A stretch of 7,742 nucleotides of DNA from Desulfuromonadaceae bacterium (lineage in GTDB: Bacteria; Desulfobacterota; Desulfuromonadia; Geobacterales; Pseudopelobacteraceae), in assembly GCA_028686145.1 (NCBI GenBank), contig JAQUCQ010000153.1, forward strand, positions 1 through 7,742, read 5' to 3'. Shown here in pieces: positions 5,548-7,742 of the stretch. A model generated the notes under the pieces. That model was not told the DNA's origin and did no database searches. It was given only the letters and a program-made list of their open reading frames with translations. A program made the position numbers and the translations under genes. How positions within the stretch are numbered: position 1 is the first letter of the stretch; every line of letters starts with the position of its first letter.

Positions 5548-6822
5548 ATGTCTGAAGAAATCATCTATTCTGCCTCCTGGTTGATTAATCCCAATGCCCC
5601 GCCTGTCGCTGGCGGGGCATTGCTTGTTCGTAACGGCATAATCGTGGCTACAGGGCCTCTGAGCATGCTTCGCCGTTCACACTCGGTGCCGGTGTTTGAT
5701 TTCCCTGGCTGTGCTCTACTCCCCGGGTTTATAAACGCCCATACCCACCTTGAATTAACTCACTTTCCTTCCTGGAAGCTCCGTTCTCCTGTAAATTACA
5801 GTCCGCGCCGTTTCACTGACTGGATCATCCAGTTGATCAAAATTTCTCGTGGTTTGACTGCCGCAGAGTATCCTCCATCAATTTGTGAGGGGGTCCGGAT
5901 GTGTCTGGAATCCGGCACAACGGCAATTGGCGATGTCGTCACCAATCCGGCCATGGCGGAGAACTACCGTCATTCTCCACTTGCGGGCAGGCTCTATTTT
6001 GAACTGCTGGGGCAAGATCCCGGTTTTTTTAAGAGCAAACTTGCTGCGGCACTATCTGCAGCACAGCACAGTGGCACAAACTCCATTTTTAACGGCCTCT
6101 CTCCGCACTCTCCCTACACGATAGGGCAGGAATATCTACCGGTAATACGGGACGTCTCTGTGTCTAACGCCTTGCCGCTAAGCATTCATCTTTCAGAATC
6201 CCGCTCTGAGGCGCATTTTCTTTTTAACGAGACCGGTGATCTGGCTTCCGAGTTCTACCCTTTTGTCGGATGGGAACGTTTTTTAGGGCATCCGGCTCGA
6301 TGTTCATCCACTGAACTACTTGATCGCTGTGGTCTGCTGACACCGACAACTTTGGCGGTACATTGTGTTCACGTTTCTGTCGCCGATGCGCACATCATCA
6401 AGTCGCGCGGCGTTCATGTTGCCCTCTGTCCTCGCAGTAACGAGCTTCTGGATGTCGGACGTGCACCGGTTGCTCTTTTCAAAAAATTTGATATTCCCCT
6501 TGCTCTTGGAACGGATTCCCTTGCCAGCAACAACTCCCTCTCTCTATGGGATGAGCTGCATTTTGCATTGGAGATATTTCCGGATGACTTGACCGAGCAG
6601 GATGTCCTTTGTATGGTTACAACCGGTGCGGCTGCTGCTCTCGGTATTTCTGCCGTCTGTGGTTCGCTGGAGCCTGGTAAACGGGCAGATTTTCAATTAA
6701 TTGGACAGTATGGCGGTGATGATGGAAATGTGCTGCAGCGGGTTATGCGGGAGGGGATCTTGCAAGAAGTTTTTGTCGCCGGAAAACAATATGCCCCGCA
6801 GCGTAGGCAACAGCCTGACTAA
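5548..6822 (+). CDS. Amidohydrolase, adenosine/SAH/aminofutalosine deaminase-like (COG0402 type)
   Basis: This is a 424-residue metal-dependent hydrolase of the amidohydrolase superfamily. A small beta-sandwich formed by both termini (about 1-57 and 370-415) encloses a TIM barrel. Visible active-site elements are H65-x-H67 in INAHTHLEL, H187 in SPHSPY, H214 and E217 in IHLSES, H272 in VHCVH, and D323 in LGTDSLASN. By comparison with Thermotoga Tm0936 (SAH/MTA deaminase; H55, H57, H173, H200, E203, H228, D279), H65, H67, H214 and D323 are the metal ligands and E217/H272 the proton-transfer pair. There are about 30 extra residues between E217 and H272. The product probably deaminates an adenine nucleoside or related heterocycle. 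Candidates are S-adenosylhomocysteine, methylthioadenosine, or 6-amino-6-deoxyfutalosine in menaquinone synthesis; the substrate cannot be fixed from sequence. The ATG has GAGGTG 4 bases upstream. It lies 70 bases after lon and may be read through from it. Confidence 0.85.
   Translation: MSEEIIYSASWLINPNAPPVAGGALLVRNGIIVATGPLSMLRRSHSVPVFDFPGCALLPGFINAHTHLELTHFPSWKLRSPVNYSPRRFTDWIIQLIKISRGLTAAEYPPSICEGVRMCLESGTTAIGDVVTNPAMAENYRHSPLAGRLYFELLGQDPGFFKSKLAAALSAAQHSGTNSIFNGLSPHSPYTIGQEYLPVIRDVSVSNALPLSIHLSESRSEAHFLFNETGDLASEFYPFVGWERFLGHPARCSSTELLDRCGLLTPTTLAVHCVHVSVADAHIIKSRGVHVALCPRSNELLDVGRAPVALFKKFDIPLALGTDSLASNNSLSLWDELHFALEIFPDDLTEQDVLCMVTTGAAAALGISAVCGSLEPGKRADFQLIGQYGGDDGNVLQRVMREGILQEVFVAGKQYAPQRRQQPD
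5592..5622 (+). repeat. Perfect 12-bp inverted repeat in the first codons of the amidohydrolase gene
   Basis: CAATGCCCCGCC (5592-5603) and GGCGGGGCATTG (5611-5622) are perfect complements around a 7-base loop. They cover codons 15-25, starting 44 bases after the start codon. The stem is GC-rich and should be stable in RNA. No run of T follows on either strand, so it is not a standard intrinsic terminator. It could slow translation or transcription early in the gene, bind a protein as DNA, or be a by-product of Pro/Ala/Gly codons; I cannot tell which. Confidence 0.6.
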
Positions 6823-6835
6823 CGGGGTATATTGT
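6786..6835 (-). terminator. Long hairpin at the convergent junction, likely lspA-side terminator
   Basis: ACAATATGCCCCG (6786-6798) pairs with CGGGGTATATTGT (6823-6835): 13 positions with one G-T/G-U. The 24-base loop holds a smaller stem, AGGC (6805-6808) with GCCT (6813-6816). On the minus strand it follows the lspA stop by 28 bases and runs into TGTTTTCC, a short U-rich stretch, as expected of a modest intrinsic terminator for ileS-lspA transcripts. On the plus strand it straddles the amidohydrolase stop codon (6820-6822), but CGCCG follows instead of Ts, so termination in that direction is doubtful. Confidence 0.5.
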
Positions 6836-6863
6836 CGCCGAACTATGTTAGGACTGCTGTCGT

Positions 6864-7349
6864 CTATTTGTTTTTCAATCGTTTCTCTTCCAGAATCATG
6901 TCAATTGCCAGCAGAAAAACTCCGACACAGATCATCGAATCTGCAACGTTGAACGCCGGCCAGTGGTGCTGATCCCAGTGTACGTCGAGGAAATCGATCA
7001 CTTCCCCCAGGCGGATCCGATCAATCAGGTTGCCGACCGCGCCGGAAAAAATCATCGCCAGTGATATGTGTGCCAAACGCTGGTCGTCGCGCAGTTTGCG
7101 AAAGGCGACCAGAATTACAAGCGCCGCAATCGTTGATATGGTGATAAAAAACGGCAGTCGCCAGGAGGCATTGGAGAGAAAGCTGAAAGCGGCTCCTTTG
7201 TTCCTGACGTAGGTGATATTGAAATAATGTTCAATGATCGGAATCGAGTCGAATTGCTGCATGGTGCGATCAATGACTGTCTTGGTAATCTGGTCAATTA
7301 GTATGCCCACAATGGAAATGGCTGCGAACAGGGTATATCGAGGTTTCAT
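6864..7349 (-). CDS. lspA: Lipoprotein signal peptidase (signal peptidase II)
   Basis: This is a 161-residue inner-membrane aspartyl protease. It cleaves the signal peptide of prolipoproteins after lipid attachment at the lipobox cysteine. Four membrane segments can be seen at about 5-24, 64-83, 93-112 and 134-152. Conserved blocks are DQITK (19-23), YVRNKGAAFSFL (47-58), GNLIDRIRLGEVIDF (106-120) and PAFNVADS (131-138). By alignment with the Pseudomonas enzyme (D124/D143), the catalytic dyad is D119 and D137. The start at 7349 (MKPRYTLF) gives the usual short N-terminus directly before the first membrane helix. An in-frame ATG at 7382 would add 11 residues and lies inside an inverted repeat. 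GGGAGG (complement of 7364-7369) is 14 bases before the chosen ATG, rather far, so the start is not certain. It follows ileS after 85 bases, a common bacterial pairing. Confidence 0.93.
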   Translation of the reverse strand: MKPRYTLFAAISIVGILIDQITKTVIDRTMQQFDSIPIIEHYFNITYVRNKGAAFSFLSNASWRLPFFITISTIAALVILVAFRKLRDDQRLAHISLAMIFSGAVGNLIDRIRLGEVIDFLDVHWDQHHWPAFNVADSMICVGVFLLAIDMILEEKRLKNK

Positions 7350-7366
7350 GGATTGTGTCCGTGCCT

Positions 7367-7399
7367 CCCGTGAATACAGCATATGACTGTATTCACGGG
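7367..7399 (-). repeat. Perfect 13-bp inverted repeat between ileS and lspA
   Basis: CCCGTGAATACAG (7367-7379) and CTGTATTCACGGG (7387-7399) are perfect complements around a 7-base loop. The transcript from ileS to lspA would fold this as a stable hairpin ending 17 bases before the lspA ATG. Its 3' arm supplies the GGG of the GGGAGG sequence that would serve lspA. No T run follows on either strand, so it is not a usual terminator. It could be an RNA control element, a processing site, or a DNA operator. Confidence 0.6.
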
Positions 7400-7434
7400 G
7401 GTGTGATAGTTACTCAGTTGAAAACTGTGGTTGT

Positions 7435-7742
7435 TTACGAGACGGCAACGGTACATTTGGGGCAGATTGCGGGGTGTCCGGCATCGGTGCCCAGTTCTTC
7501 GCTGTAATACCAACAGCGCTCACATTTCTCGCCAGGTGCTGCTGTAACCTGGATTTTCAGGCCGTCAAGATTTTCCGATGTCCAGTATTCACCTTCAAGG
7601 TTATGTGCCAGTGCTGCCTTGGACACGATAAAAATACTGTTCAGTTCGCCTGCATACTCCTGAAGGAATGCGAACAACTCTGGAGGTGCGGAGATCGTTA
7701 CCGCAGCGTCAAGAGAATGTCCAATGGTTTTGGCAACGCGGG
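7435..7742 (-). CDS. ileS: Isoleucyl-tRNA synthetase, C-terminal end
   Basis: Only the last 101 codons are present; the gene enters from the right edge with a split codon. IleS charges tRNA-Ile with isoleucine in the cytoplasm. The fragment begins RVAKTIGHSLDAAV, matching the conserved R-x-x-K-x-IG-x-SLDA segment of the anticodon-binding region. It ends with the zinc-binding finger of bacterial IleS: C73 and C76 in GEKCERCW, and C93 and C96 in HPAICPKC (numbered within the fragment). All four ligands are present and the stop follows directly, as in full-length bacterial IleS. lspA lies downstream on the same strand, supporting an ileS-lspA operon. Confidence 0.95.
   Translation of the reverse strand, partial: RVAKTIGHSLDAAVTISAPPELFAFLQEYAGELNSIFIVSKAALAHNLEGEYWTSENLDGLKIQVTAAPGEKCERCWYYSEELGTDAGHPAICPKCTVAVS

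Noticed and set aside
7350..7382. Upstream lspA start at the ATG at 7382
   Set aside because: It has no ribosome-binding site, lies in the loop and arm of the inverted repeat, and would add 11 charged residues before the first membrane helix that LspA proteins normally lack. It is not fully excluded because the site for the 7349 start is far.
1..7742. A novel defence, mobile or biosynthetic system
   Set aside because: All six coding genes belong to well-known housekeeping or metabolic families in plausible operons. There are no repeats with spacers, transposase, integrase, toxin-antitoxin pair or unexplained long non-coding stretch.

Overview
This window looks like ordinary core chromosome of a Gram-negative bacterium. 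The best guess is a Desulfuromonadales/Geobacterales-type 'deltaproteobacterium'. That rests on the gene content (biosynthetic arginine decarboxylase next to a carboxynorspermidine-synthase-like dehydrogenase, Hsp20 next to Lon, ileS next to lspA) and on moderate base composition. It is an inference, because no rRNA or other taxonomic marker is present. I found no insertion sequence, phage gene, CRISPR array or tRNA.

Layout. Positions 1-2305 (minus strand): speA (arginine decarboxylase) is followed after 4 bases by the N-terminal 131 codons of a saccharopine-dehydrogenase-like protein. That protein closely resembles carboxynorspermidine/carboxyspermidine synthase and runs off the left edge. 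Together they look like the start of a polyamine operon that makes spermidine through the carboxyspermidine route. Positions 2306-2608: a divergent intergenic region with a candidate promoter on each strand and a long, foldable Hsp20 leader. Positions 2609-5477 (plus): a small heat-shock protein (Hsp20) and the ATP-dependent protease Lon. They are separated by one base; Lon starts at TTG behind a strong Shine-Dalgarno sequence inside the end of hsp20. This is a proteostasis operon of holdase plus protease. Positions 5548-6822 (plus): a metal-dependent amidohydrolase of the adenosine/SAH/aminofutalosine deaminase type, 70 bases after lon and possibly co-transcribed. Positions 6864-7742 (minus): the end of ileS (isoleucyl-tRNA synthetase, C-terminal zinc finger) followed by lspA (lipoprotein signal peptidase), convergent with the amidohydrolase.

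The protein-coding content is conventional and I see no new multi-gene system. The less explained material is in RNA/DNA structure. There is a tandem hairpin leader in front of Hsp20 that could be an RNA thermometer. A perfect 12-bp stem lies inside the first codons of the amidohydrolase. A 13-bp stem spans the amidohydrolase stop codon at the convergent junction and shares its arm sequence with the 12-bp stem. A perfect 13-bp inverted repeat between ileS and lspA partly covers the lspA ribosome-binding sequence. All were found by eye and none was folded computationally.
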